This document shows, piece after piece, positions 1 to 11,139 of a stretch of DNA of 64,000 nucleotides. The position numbers and the translations under genes were made by a program. The stretch lies in the NCBI GenBank assembly GCA_047967505.1, contig CM106539.1, one strand, 5' to 3'. Positions within the stretch are counted from its first letter, which is position 1, and every line of letters starts with the position of its first letter. The notes under the pieces were generated by a model, which was not told the DNA's origin, made no database searches, and saw nothing but the letters and a program-made list of their open reading frames with translations. The stretch is from Dipteris shenzhenensis (lineage: Eukaryota > Polypodiophyta > Polypodiopsida > Gleicheniales).

Positions 1-202
1 GGGAGGATGGGTTGCAAGGTTGGAGGAGAGGGGAAGAGGAGTTGCAAGGTTAGGACATGCTTTTGGACGTGGAGTGCAAGGAAGCATGGACACTTGAGAC
101 AATGGCTTGGAATATCAAAGTAGAACTCAACACAATGCCCCAAAGAGTGTGGGCTTCATTCTATTATGGGGTATTTATACAAGTTGGAGAGCTTCTCTCT
201 CT

Positions 203-643
203 GCATGTAGGAATTGTAAGAAATTCTCTCTCTGCATGTAGAACTTGCATATAGAAGTTGCATGTAGAAGTTGCAAGTTGCATGTTGCATGTAGAACTCG
301 CATGTAGATCTTGCACGTAGGAGTTGCATGTAGAACTCGTATGTGGAACTTGCATGTAGGAGTTGCATGTAGAACATGCATGTAGGAGTTGCATATAGAA
401 CTCGCATGTAGGAGTTGCATGTAGAACATGCATGTAGGAGTTGCATGTAGAACTTGCATGTAGAACTTGCATGTAGAACTCGCATGTAGGAGTTACATGT
501 AGAACTCGCATGCAGGACTTGCATGTAGGACTTGCATGTAGAACTCGCATGTAGAACTTGCATCATGTAGAACTCGCATGTAGGAGTTGCATGTAGGACT
601 TGCATGTAGAACTTGCATGTAGGACTTGCATGTTGGATTTCTA
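203..643. repeat. 13-bp minisatellite (GCATGTAGAACTT family)
   Basis: A head-to-tail array of a 13-base unit, GCATGTAGAACTT, with variants such as GCATGTAGGAGTT and GCATGTAGAACAT. There are about 30 copies, with one break near 210-235. Because 13 is not a multiple of 3, successive units pass through all three frames, and all three minus-strand frames stay open. The resulting predicted peptides (repeats of the type VLHASSTC) are artefacts of the repeat. No gene is called here. Seen directly. Confidence 0.93.
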
Positions 644-1110
644 AGAGGGATTATTTCTAGCTTTATGCAAGTACAAGCAGAGCTTTGTCGCTACTCTACA
701 CACATATTCTGTACTACCTAAGTCCATGTTGGAACAAAGACAATAGTGGTGGTCTCTCCAAGACAACCTTGAATTCTGGCCAATGACAGGTTGTCAAGCT
801 AGAGACTGTGCTGAGGCGATGGTCAAAATGATAGATTGTGTCTCATTATTAAGCCAAAAACCCGCATGGTGTTCTCTCCAAGCCAACCTATGATTTGCAT
901 GGGCTGCGGGCAAAGATGCGGCAAAAGGTTGCACAATGACAGGTGGTCAGGTCAGAGACTATGCTACGGTGGTGTTTAGAATGATAGATTGCATCTAATT
1001 ATCACGCCAAAGTTGCAGCAAAAGGATGCGCGATGATAAGTGATCGTTGTGCTGCGGTGGTGTTCAGAATGATAGATTGTGTCTAATTATCACGCCAAAG
1101 TTGCAGCAGA
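644..1110. repeat. degenerate tandem repeats of about 90-130 bp
   Basis: Phrases such as 'atgatagattgtgtct' followed by 'aattatcacgccaaag' and 'ttgcagcaaaaggatg' recur three to four times between about 780 and 1130. The clearest unit is 88 bases (1014-1101). Similar sequence leads into the LINE fragment that follows, and it recurs at about 23,040-23,080. No coding potential is seen. Confidence 0.7.
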
Positions 1111-2400
1111 AGGATGCACGATGATAAGTGATCAGGCGGCATAGGCCAGAGACTGCGCTACGCGGAGCAGTGCAGAGATGTCATATGTCAAGCTATGTGA
1201 TGTTTAGAACAAATAGATTGTGTCTCATTATTATTCTAGTGCGCCTTCACGACATTAGAAAAAATTTCGATGAGAGAGTGGGCCCCCACAAAATTCAAAC
1301 ATTCACCTAGGGTGCATCGCTTCACGGCCCCAAAATGGCTGTGTGTGATCTAATATTAGTCCATTATGTCCTCTTTGTTGTATTGTGGTGGAAGATCAAA
1401 AACATTTATTTTGGGCTTGTGGTGAGAGGGATATGGATGAGGGTGGAGATGAGAACATTAAATCTAAGTGGAAGGCAGCTACGTTAGGGGATCCAGTGGG
1501 TGGCCATACATTCTTGTCACAATTGGTTTAGCGATCTGATACACAAGGAACTTGGTGGTTTTCTCTCAGACGCCTCTAGTTGGCTCAAGAGAACATATAA
1601 TTCTTACATCTGTATCGTCTAACCTTCGGGATATGTCTATAATAATGGCAAAAAATGATGAATAGGTAAGGTCATATCTAGGGTTATATGGGATAGTAGC
1701 CTCAATCACTAAATAACATCTTTATGTAGGCCTTGGGTAGTGTGCCCTTTCTTTTTGGTCAAATTCTTGTATGGGCTTTTTTTAGGGAATATATATGGCA
1801 CATTTTAAAATTAAAAGAGGAGAGTCTTGTCAAAACATTAAACCAATGACATGTGAACACCTCACATACTCGTTTCCCAAGTTGTCCTCATTTGTCAAGG
1901 ATTGTATTCAAGATCTCACAAGTAGAAGGAAGGGTTGAATCATTTGGTTATAAGCCTAATGATGTATTAATTATCATTAATTATCCGCTATGTAGGCACT
2001 ATGTTAAATGCCATTCATCATCATGACATAAAAGATACTAATACCAAAGACCAATTTCTCTTTTTAGTGTTTTGAGTAATATAGGCTACAATGTCAAATT
2101 TGGAACTTGCAAATCTAGGATTGTATTTCCCAAGTTGGCCTCATTTATCAAGGATTTTATTCAAGATATCGTAAAGAGAAGGAAGGGTTGAAACCATTTG
2201 GGCTATAAGCCTAAGGGCATGTTAATTAACTCACTACGTAGGCCTATCTTAAATGCCATTCATCATCATGACATAAAGATACTAATACCAAAGACCAATT
2301 TTTATTTTTAATGTTTTCAGTAATATATGGCACTTTCTATGTCATATAGGCTACAATGTCAAATTTGGAACCAGAACTAGGTCATAACTTTTAAAACAAT
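1111..2400 (+). mobile_element. LINE 3'-end fragment, copy A1
   Basis: Non-LTR retrotransposon 3' region in plus orientation. The stretch around 1365-1425 encodes a piece of the zinc-binding domain that follows plant LINE reverse transcriptases (CPLC, then EDQKHLFWACG), which is clearer in the second copy at about 23,060-24,651. Downstream is A/T-rich non-coding sequence with an internal two-unit tandem repeat: the phrase starting 'cccaagttg' begins at 1876 and again at 2129. This copy lacks about 260 bases present in the other copy upstream of the zinc-binding segment. No intact ORF. Confidence 0.72.
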
Positions 2401-3079
2401 ATTTAAAATTGAAGTGCTTGTATCTTATGAACCAAGCTCCTCATTTGGATGCCCTTTATCATGTCCCCATTGAGACGCTCTATCACAATGTAAGTTTGGA
2501 AAGCAAGGAGTTACTGTGCATTCAAATATACTTAGGGGACACATGCACATAGCTTAGATTAGTTTTCCCCTTGAGGAGTGTGCTAGAGATACTCAAGCTT
2601 GGAAAATAAGAAAATTCATATTGCATTGGGGGAATCTTTCCAATTTGTCATCGATTTGCCTTCCTACTTCCTCATCAAGATTAAATATGTGATGATGGTA
2701 CGTATGAATAGGAATGTGCACTTCTCAATTGTGAATTGTCATCTTTTAGTGGGGCTTCCACGGATAGTGCCATGAATACTTTAGAAAACAACTTGCTCTC
2801 GGGGAAATAGTTTTAAAACTTACTAGTGTTTTCTAATATAATTAGGCAAGTCACAAGTGTTGCTTTCACGAGGCACCATCTTCCATGTGGGCATATTTTG
2901 CAATCACCCAAAGACTCAATGTTCTAGGAAGTCTTTGAGACACCGATGCATGGAAGGATCCTAATCCTTTTCATTAAAAGTAAAGAGTTTTGTCACTCTC
3001 TTAGACATAGTCCATGGGCATTAGCTCTAAATTAATAAACCGTCATTGCACCTCTCACCCGATCTCCGAATCTTCTTAC
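2401..3079. other. unassigned sequence, no feature recognised
   Basis: A/T-moderate sequence without a long ORF, repeat structure or recognisable retroelement motif in six frames. It is probably old transposon DNA, but nothing supports a specific family. Confidence 0.4.
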
Positions 3080-3870
3080 TATTTCTTAAGGTGGAGAGGA
3101 TTTGAAGGTTAGGAAAGTGGCTCAAGGAGCAATTTTAGAGGTTCAGAGAGAAATCCCAGAGGCTTGGTGGAAAAGTGCCATGTGTTACCATGCGTAGGAA
3201 GAGGAGTGGCCGCAAAACTGCCACATGGCATGGAGTAGAGACTATCGTAGAGGGACAGTGCTAAATTGCCACATGGCTAAGAGCCATATGTGCCACATGG
3301 TGCTAGGTAGAGACAGGCTGATCCATGACGAGGATGGTAGTAGAGGTGTCTCAAATGAGGTGGCGTACATTGCAAGGGGGTAGAGCGCAACAGGGGGGCA
3401 GTAGAGCAACTCCCCTCAGAGGTAGAGATTGTGACACGTGGTGGAGGCGCGATAGACACAGCGGGATGCGGATCCACATGGCGGGATGCGGACTGTAGTT
3501 TCCATAATTGAGTGGCAGAAGATTGCTGGCCTGGCGGTGTAAGGTAGAACCATAAAAGGGACTACTGGCCCAGCATCAACTCGTGCCACATGGTGAGATT
3601 AACTAGGTGAGGTGGAGCATCTCTCGGGTCCCACGTGGCTCTCAGGTCCCACACATCTTCTCATTAAATCTGGGCGGCGACGTGGTGTTCACTAGTGTAG
3701 TAGGCAGTCTGACTCATAGATCAGTCTCGTAGAGTCGCTGACTCTTTGTGGGCCGCAGCAGTCTTGCAAACTCGCAGACAACCGATGACATGGCGACACC
3801 CTGGAGTTTGCATATTGTGCAGACAACTTGGCAGCCAGGCAAAATCACAGACATGGCACAGAGAGAGAGA
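3080..3870. repeat. G/C-richer segment dense in CCACATGG/CACGTGG palindromes
   Basis: About nine copies of a CACATGG or CACGTGG core occur between 3176 and 3685 (for example near 3223, 3269, 3291, 3437, 3472, 3586 and 3633), often as TGCCACATGG. A related segment lies at 6110-6800 on the other side of the GA repeat field, so the two may be arms or copies of one repeat family. The minus-strand ORF at 3277-3477 is low complexity and I do not call it a gene. Confidence 0.6.
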
Positions 3871-3972
3871 CACACATTTATATTATATTGTATACATATA
3901 TTTTAATATATAGTAAGATATATATACTAAAAACAAATATAATATATTAGAAATATATAATATAAATATTTA

Positions 3973-4016
<44 letters not shown>

Positions 4017-4049
4017 CAAGAGCCAGAGCGAGAAGAGAGAGATGAGGAG

Positions 4050-4084
<35 letters not shown>

Positions 4085-4194
4085 AAGAGCTACACGCAAG
4101 AGGGCGATAAGGGGGGGGAGAGAGAGAGAGAGAGGGGGGCAATGTCGGGGGGAGAGAGACAGACAGACAGAGAGGTGCCTGGGGGGGAAGGGGG

Positions 4195-4239
<45 letters not shown>

Positions 4240-4321
4240 ATACATACATATATAAATATAAATATGTAAGTATAAAAATAAATAAATGGGAATATATATA
4301 TATATATACAATATGGGGGAG

Positions 4322-4386
<65 letters not shown>

Positions 4387-4542
4387 GGGGGGCAGAGAGA
4401 GAAAGAGAGAAGTAACGAAAAAGAAAAAGAAAGAGTGAAGTAGAGAGAGAGAGAGAGAGAGGGGGGGGGGCAGAGAAAAAAAAAGAGAGAAGTAAGGAAA
4501 GAGAAAAAGAAAGAGTGAAGTAGGGAGAGAGAGAGGGGGGGG

Positions 4543-4578
<36 letters not shown>

Positions 4579-4725
4579 CTGATAAACAAAAAATATATAT
4601 ATATAATTTATATTTAAATGAAAAAAATATATATAGATAGATAGATATACATATAATTTATTTGATCATATATACTTCTGAATATCTATATATATATATA
4701 TATAATATTTCTGAATATGGGGGGG

Positions 4726-4768
<43 letters not shown>

Positions 4769-4852
4769 ATACATACATATATAAATATAAATATGTAAGT
4801 ATAAAAATAAATAAATGGGAATATATATATATATATATACAATATGGGGGAG

Positions 4853-4884
<32 letters not shown>

Positions 4885-4954
4885 GAGAGAGAGAAAGAGG
4901 GGGGGCAGAGAGAGAAAGAGAGAAGTAACGAAAAAGAAAAAGAAAGAGTGAAGT

Positions 4955-4988
<34 letters not shown>

Positions 4989-5077
4989 CAGAGAAAAAAA
5001 AAGAGAGAAGTAAGGAAAGAGAAAAAGAAAGAGTGAAGTAGGGAGAGAGAGAGAGAGGGGGGGGGAGAAAGAGATAC

Positions 5078-5122
<45 letters not shown>

Positions 5123-5481
5123 CTGATAAACAAAATTTTTATATATAATTTATATTTAAATGAAAAAAAATATATAGATAGATATATATACATATAATTT
5201 ATTTGATTATATATATTTCTAAATATCCATATATATATATATTATATTTCTGAATATGGGGGGGGAGAGAGAAAGAAAGAGTGAAGTAGCAAGAGAGAGA
5301 GGGGGGGGGAGAAAGAGATACATAGAGAGAAAGAGAGATTTTGATAAACAAAATTTTTATATATAATTTATATTTAAATGAAAAAATATATATATAGATA
5401 GATATATATACATATAATTTATTTGATTATATATATTTTTGAATATCTATATATATATATTATATATATATATATAGTATA

Positions 5482-5512
<31 letters not shown>

Positions 5513-5638
5513 AGAGAGAGAGAGAGACAAAGAGAGAGAGGGGGGCCAGAGAGAGAAAGAGAGAAGTAAGGAAAGAGAAAAAGAAAGAGTGAAGTAGGGA
5601 GAGAGAGAGAAGGGGGGGTGGGAGAAAGAGATACATAC

Positions 5639-5676
<38 letters not shown>

Positions 5677-5770
5677 TGATAAACAAAAACTTTATATATA
5701 ATTTATATTTAAATGAAAAAATAATAATATATATATACATGTAATTTATTTGTATATATATATTTACTAA
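3871..5770. repeat. (GA)n/(TA)n simple-repeat field with higher-order units
   Basis: Long (GA)n runs, G runs of 8-12 and (TA)n/(GATA)n tracts alternate. A higher-order unit is visible. A landmark of the form 'TGATAAACAAA' then an AT-rich block ('tttatatttaaatgaaaa') occurs at about 4579, 5122, 5339 and 5678, each after a GA block containing 'gaaagagtgaagtag'. Spacings of about 543, 217 and 339 imply unequal duplication of a roughly 540-base unit. Apparent long ORFs here encode only SLSLSL-type peptides and are artefacts. Confidence 0.9.
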
Positions 5771-5917
5771 AATAAAACTACATATTTTTTATATAAATAT
5801 AAAATTTTATTTCTATATATATAGTATAAACAACTATATTTATATATTTTACATTTATAATTATAATTATAGTTATATGTATATATATATGTGTATGTAT
5901 GTATGTATGTATGTATG

Positions 5918-6005
<88 letters not shown>

Positions 6006-6060
6006 ACAGAGTGAAATTCCCATAAACAAAAAAACATTATTAAAGGAATTTATGATCACA
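5771..6060. repeat. AT-rich tract, (GTAT)n, (GATA)n and (GA)n microsatellites
   Basis: An AT-rich block is followed by (GTAT)n from about 5893, (GATA)n, and a perfect (GA)n run of about 65 bases ending near 6002. No coding sequence. Confidence 0.9.
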
Positions 6061-6830
6061 ACATTAAGACCGTCTTTAACCCGACGTAGACGAGTCAAGC
6101 TACTCGTCTATACTATTCTTTAAGAAGAGGTTCCATGTGGAGCGATTTTGGAGGTTTGGAAAGAGCAAGACGGAGATTCATGGAGCTTTGGAAGAGAGCT
6201 TTGGAGCTTCTGAGGAGGGCTATGGAGGAGTGTGGAGTGAAGGGAGGTGGTGTGATCCCACATGGAGCAAACCAGAGCCATAATGAGGGATGTGAAGGGA
6301 CAACAAAGCTGTAGCATGGACTCCAGACCTCTGGCACAGCTGTGGCTCACATGTGCGGGCTACAGAGGAGGAGCAAGGTGAGGAAGGCTGAGACGCCATG
6401 TGGCATTGCAAGATGGCAGACTGTAGAATGACACGTGGTGCCTCAGAACATGACAGAAGGGCCAGTAGAGAGATAGTCTTGAGAGAGAGAAAAGAGAGAG
6501 GGGGTGTAGTAAATGGAAGACTGCGCATTGCGAGGAAGCCACGCGGATTGCGACGGGCTGTAATAAAAGCTGCAGATTGCGAGGCAACCACATGCACTGT
6601 GGACTGTGGACTGCGCGGATTGCGGACTGTTGAAACTGCAACGAGCGTAGGACGTCAGACAAGTGGCGGTGCACGTGACTGACCACCCGACACGTGGTGC
6701 GTGAACATATGCTGGCGTGCATGCTACACGAGGGAAAGGGCACCAAAGTGCCATGTGGCGATGCGCTGCATGCAAGGTAGGCAAGAGGTGACACATGGCG
6801 AGGCGTTGCCCTCTAATATATTGGTATATC
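6061..6830. repeat. second CACATGG/CACGTGG-rich segment
   Basis: This resembles the 3080-3870 segment in composition and motif: CCATGTGG, CCACATGG, ACACGTGG and GCCATGTGGC cores recur about ten times from 6130 to 6800. Overlapping ORFs on both strands (for example minus 6220-6597 and 6360-6794, plus 6398-6682) show no recognisable domain and probably reflect locally low stop-codon density. Confidence 0.55.
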
Positions 6831-7080
6831 ATATTATATTATATTTTAAATAATATTAATAAATATATTATAATACTATAATAAATATTTTGCATATATA
6901 CTATTTCTATATTATGAAATAAATATATATATATATATAGTAAAAAAGATAATATTATATATATATATATATATTAAGTACATAAATATAAATAAGTACA
7001 TACACTTATATTTATATATATAATATTTCATTTATACTTATATATACATATTTATATTCATATTATATTATGGGGCAACT
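6831..7080. repeat. AT-rich low-complexity tract
   Basis: Almost pure A/T with (TA)n runs. It separates two GA-rich fields. No gene. Confidence 0.85.
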
Positions 7081-7209
7081 ACTCACCATAGAGAGAGGGA
7101 GGAGAGAGAGAGAGAGAGAGGGGGGGGAGATGAGGGCGAGAGAGAGAGAGAGAGAGAAATAACAGCGACCGAGGGACTAGAGAGACGAGAGATACAGAGA
7201 GACAGGAGA

Positions 7210-7252
<43 letters not shown>

Positions 7253-7343
7253 GATCGAGGGAGTAGAGAGATGAGAGATATAGAGAGACAAAAGAGGAAG
7301 AGAGAGAGAGAGAGAGGGGGGGCGGAGGGAGGGGGGGAAGAGA

Positions 7344-7398
<55 letters not shown>

Positions 7399-7444
7399 GA
7401 CCGAGGGAGTAGAGAGACGAGAGATAGAGAGAGACAGGAGAGGA

Positions 7445-7476
<32 letters not shown>

Positions 7477-7638
7477 AAGGAGGAGAGCCCAATACCTATA
7501 TATATATATATGAGAGAGAGAAAGTTCATAAATAAATAAATAAATAAATTTTAATATCTATTTGAAGGTATATATGTATATATATATATATTTAGAGGTC
7601 ATTAAATAAATAAATAAATATATATATATATAGTCTAA

Positions 7639-7689
<51 letters not shown>

Positions 7690-7700
7690 CAGGGGGGGGG
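7081..7700. repeat. (GA)n field with internal tandem units, ending in G runs
   Basis: Three variants of a unit reading roughly 'gcgaccgagggagtagagag' followed by 'acgagagatagagagagacag' lie at about 7164, 7252 and 7396, separated by long (GA)n runs. (TAAA)n/(TA)n patches and a final (GA)n-G9 block end near 7700. Serine/leucine-only ORFs are artefacts. Confidence 0.9.
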
Positions 7701-8531
7701 TCTCATGTTCATGGTTCAAGAGGTGTGGAGGAGAAGTTGGTGTGTCAAGGGAACATGTTGCATGTGAGTAGAAATTTGGTGGTGAATCTTGAACACTTTG
7801 TTTTTTCTTTGCAAGGAAATGACCCTACCTTGACACATTTTTTTTGGACCCCATGGGACCAGTCGCATCTCGGCATACCATGGGAATTGATTTTGGCTCA
7901 AGAAATGGCTCCATGAAAAAACAACAACCTCTCTCGCCTTATATAAGGGTCTCCCTCCTCTTTGAGTGGTCAAAGTATCTCCATGCCAACTTCTTTGGAA
8001 AAGAAATGCATGCATTGGTATGGCTCTAAATGCTCTACCAATGCACAATCAAATCAATATTGTAAAGACTTGACCGCCTAATGCAAAATGGACGTTCTTA
8101 AAGAAAAGAAATGCATTGTGTTGGTATGGATCTAAATGCTCTACCAATGCACAATCAAATCAACATTATAAAGGCTTGATCACCTAATCGTGAAAACTCA
8201 AAAGTCAATAATTGGCTAGACATAATAATAAATAGGTGAGCAAAGGTAAGGGATTAAGGGGAGCAGTCGTTGTGCTGCATGGAGAGGGTAGGGTAGGGAG
8301 ACGTGGAGCAAAGGTTCGAGGGAGGGCAAGGAGTGCAGATGAGGGGGGCCAGCCTCAAAGGAGAGGGGATGGTAAGGTGGAGTAAGGGTGGGAGAACAGA
8401 GACCAACTGCACGAGGAAGTTAGGGATCGAGGGAGCTGGCATGAAGGGGGGTGTGAGGGAGTAACCAAATGAGGAGATGAGCTCGGTTTAGGGAGCTAGC
8501 ACAAAGAGAGCGGGTGAGGGAGTAGCCGCAT

Positions 8532-8535
<4 letters not shown>
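7701..8535. other. unassigned, LTR-like non-coding DNA with a 105-bp direct duplication
   Basis: It contains a TATA-like 'cttatataaggg' near 7938. A direct duplication starts 'aagaaatgca' at 8001 and again at 8106, each followed by 'ctaaatgctctaccaatgca'. A shorter duplication ('gagggag' then 'ctggca' or 'ctagca') is seen at 8428-8536. An LTR origin is possible but no termini could be fixed. The ORFs at 7716-8048 (minus) and 7725-7916 (plus) are not recognisable. Confidence 0.4.
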
Positions 8536-8599
<64 letters not shown>

Positions 8600-8665
8600 G
8601 GTACATATATATATGTATAAAATTTAAACACACACACAGGGGGTATATATATATATATATATATG

Positions 8666-8697
<32 letters not shown>

Positions 8698-8775
8698 TGT
8701 ATGTATGTATGTATATATATAATCTTGATTATGTATATATAGATATAGATATGTTTATGTATATATATGTATATA

Positions 8776-8811
<36 letters not shown>

Positions 8812-8860
8812 TGTATGTATGTATGTATGTATGTATAGATATAGGAGAGAGAGAGAGAGA
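8536..8860. repeat. (GA)n and two (GTAT)n microsatellites
   Basis: (GA)n at 8536-8600, (GTAT)n at about 8668-8713 and again at about 8783-8836, with AT-rich spacers. The MYVCMYVC-type ORFs come from the tetranucleotide repeat. Confidence 0.93.
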
Positions 8861-10390
8861 GAAAGTTTCTAAGATATTTATTTATATTTTAAGGTTTAGT
8901 ATTTGGTGTGCATGTGTGCATGTGCATGTGTTGGCATGTACCTATATGTTTTTTGCAAATTTTCTTAAAATTCCTCAAAGTTTGAGATTTATAAATGAAG
9001 CCTTAAATTTTATTAAACATGGTAGATTATACCCAGTGGAGCGGGTCTCTAGCCCGTATCGTAGATGGGTCAGGTTACTCGTTTAAAGTCAAAATGGCAT
9101 TGTTGGTAGAACTAAACAGATCTCAAATCATGAGCACCAGGAACCGTTGATTGATTTCTCCATGAAGAAGAAACGGGCAGTCCAAATTCCAGATAAATTT
9201 TTTACTGCCAGCACCCTCGATGGCATTCCTGCCGGTTGTAACAAATCTTTTCTCTACCATAGGCCTTAAGCTTTTTCTTAATCATGGACTTGATGCTTGA
9301 GTTGAGTGAAAGAGCTTCTACGTCATAATATCATTCACCCGATAAGAAATCACAAAACCTTTATAATCAACCTTGAATCGGACACAGCAAAAAGATCATT
9401 TTCTCTTGAGGAAAACGGGAATGCAATTTCCCAAATGGCCATCCTTGAGTGATCACTATACGCCTTGTCATAAATGCTCCCTCTTAAGAACATTTTCTCA
9501 TAGGAAAAAGGGAGGGCAATTTAAGGATGTTTCTCAAATGGCCATCCTTAGTGGTCCAATCAATTATTTGTATATCTTGTCATAGAACTCACTCTTCCAT
9601 TGTAAATTTTGTGTTTATATGGCTATCATATTCACCTTTGTTCTTTGCACATACATCCATATGATCCAACATTGGCATTTTATCTTTCATACTTCTAGAC
9701 TATAGGAATACATGCAATCTAGACTTGTGAAAGAAGCTTTACCTTTTATAGTGCAAACCTTACACCATGTTCATGAAGGGAGACCTTGGTATGCAAGAGC
9801 CTTCTAGACCACCAGAGAAGGATTCTTGTCTCTTACATGTCTCTATAATCTCCCACTCATAGTACCCCAAGCAACCTTGCCTCCCAAGTTCAAGGAGGAA
9901 GAGAATAGAGGTGACAAATTATGATTCTACCCCCTTTTAGATTAGCAAAATCGTACCAGCTGATCTCAATAAAGATAGGACTAGATTGCCAAGAGAATTT
10001 TGACATGAAATTGGCTGCTATTCTCAAAATCTTGTTGGGTGTACATTCAAGAGTTTTTGGTTGATTTTAAATAGTCAAAAGATTTTAAATACTTTTTTAA
10101 TTTTTTTAATGAGAATATAGTGCTACTTGCTTAGTTCTACACTGGATTTTCTAAAACATTCTTCTTTAAATATATGATGTAAATAAATCAAAATCCATTC
10201 AAATTTATTTAAATCATTAAAAATATCTAATATATGGCCAACACATGATGATCAATTTACTAAGAATAAACCATTTAGTAATTCATTTCACTACATGGTA
10301 TACCACATGGTGGTAAGACATACCATATGTGATAGGCATTAACCAATCAACAAATCACTAAGAAAGAAGAATCCTTCACCAAAAGGGAAA
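8861..10390. other. unassigned non-coding DNA
   Basis: No gene recognised. A partial duplication of about 110 bases lies at 9395-9590: 'caaatggccatcctt' occurs near 9431 and again near 9535. The phrase 'acatggtggtaagacatacca' is repeated near 10,305 and 10,407. Probably retroelement LTR or untranslated sequence adjoining the gypsy fragment that follows. Confidence 0.4.
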
Positions 10391-10955
10391 GGGAATGGCA
10401 TATACCACATGGTGGTAAGACATACCATGAGTGATAGGTATTACCCAATCAACAAATCACTAATAAAGAAGAATCCTTTAGGAAAGGGAAAGGCAATGGC
10501 ATTGCAAAGAGAACTTGCAAGAGGGGCTGTAAATAAAGCCCAAGAGGAACCTTATGCAAAAGTTGTAGAAGTTAAAGTGTCTCGATGGGAATTAACACCA
10601 TGGGACATCCTCATTGCAAGGATGCCCAAAAGGAAGATGATGAGGAAGAAAGGGAATGCCAAAGAAAATGCAATTGAGACATCATGCCTATTGAACTCGC
10701 AAAGGAGCAACCACCTCATAGAGAGATTGAGCATGAGATAGACCAAGAGTACCTTGCCAAATAAGCCAACATATTGGAAGTAACTTTCATTGGAGCATGA
10801 TGAGATAAGAAGGCAAGTAAAAAGAAGATTTGATAAGGGAGAGTGTTTCTTCATCTTCATGTAGAATTTTGCTTGCTCCAAAGAATAAGAACACATGGAG
10901 AATGTGTGTGGATAGAAGACCTGTGTACAAGATCACTATTAAATATCACTAAAAG
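10391..10955 (+). pseudogene. Ty3/gypsy reverse-transcriptase N-terminal relic
   Basis: Broken plus-strand frames match the entry to a Ty3/gypsy reverse transcriptase. ELAKEQPPHREIEHEID near 10,695-10,745 resembles the PPHR.(I/V)DH.I motif just before the RT. LLAPKNKNTWRMCVD then RRPVYKITIKYH, about 10,867-10,948, resembles the conserved [26 protein letters not shown] block. Several stops and frameshifts lie between. The sequence stops matching at about 10,955, where an unrelated minus-strand LINE begins, so only the first part of the RT survives. The open frame at 10,409-10,741 is partly out of phase with this reading. Confidence 0.7.
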
Positions 10956-11139
10956 TATGCACTGCTTTCCAATGAGTATTCTGATCCAAATTCATTAAAA
11001 ACATTTTTTCTCTAAGTATGGAAATGTCAGTATACGTGTCGATATGTCCCTCGTAAGAGCCCCATCGTATATGCATTAGGGCTTGATGGAACCTCATAGA
11101 ACCTGATACAGTATCGACATTAATATAATATAATTCTTG

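Noticed and set aside
156-605. Three overlapping minus-strand ORFs of 94-149 codons
   Set aside because: Direct product of the 13-bp minisatellite in three phases.
3927-5193. Long minus-strand ORFs (up to 220 codons) in the GA field
   Set aside because: They encode only Ser/Leu/Pro/Tyr-Ile repeats dictated by (GA)n and (TA)n; no codon or amino-acid pattern of a protein.
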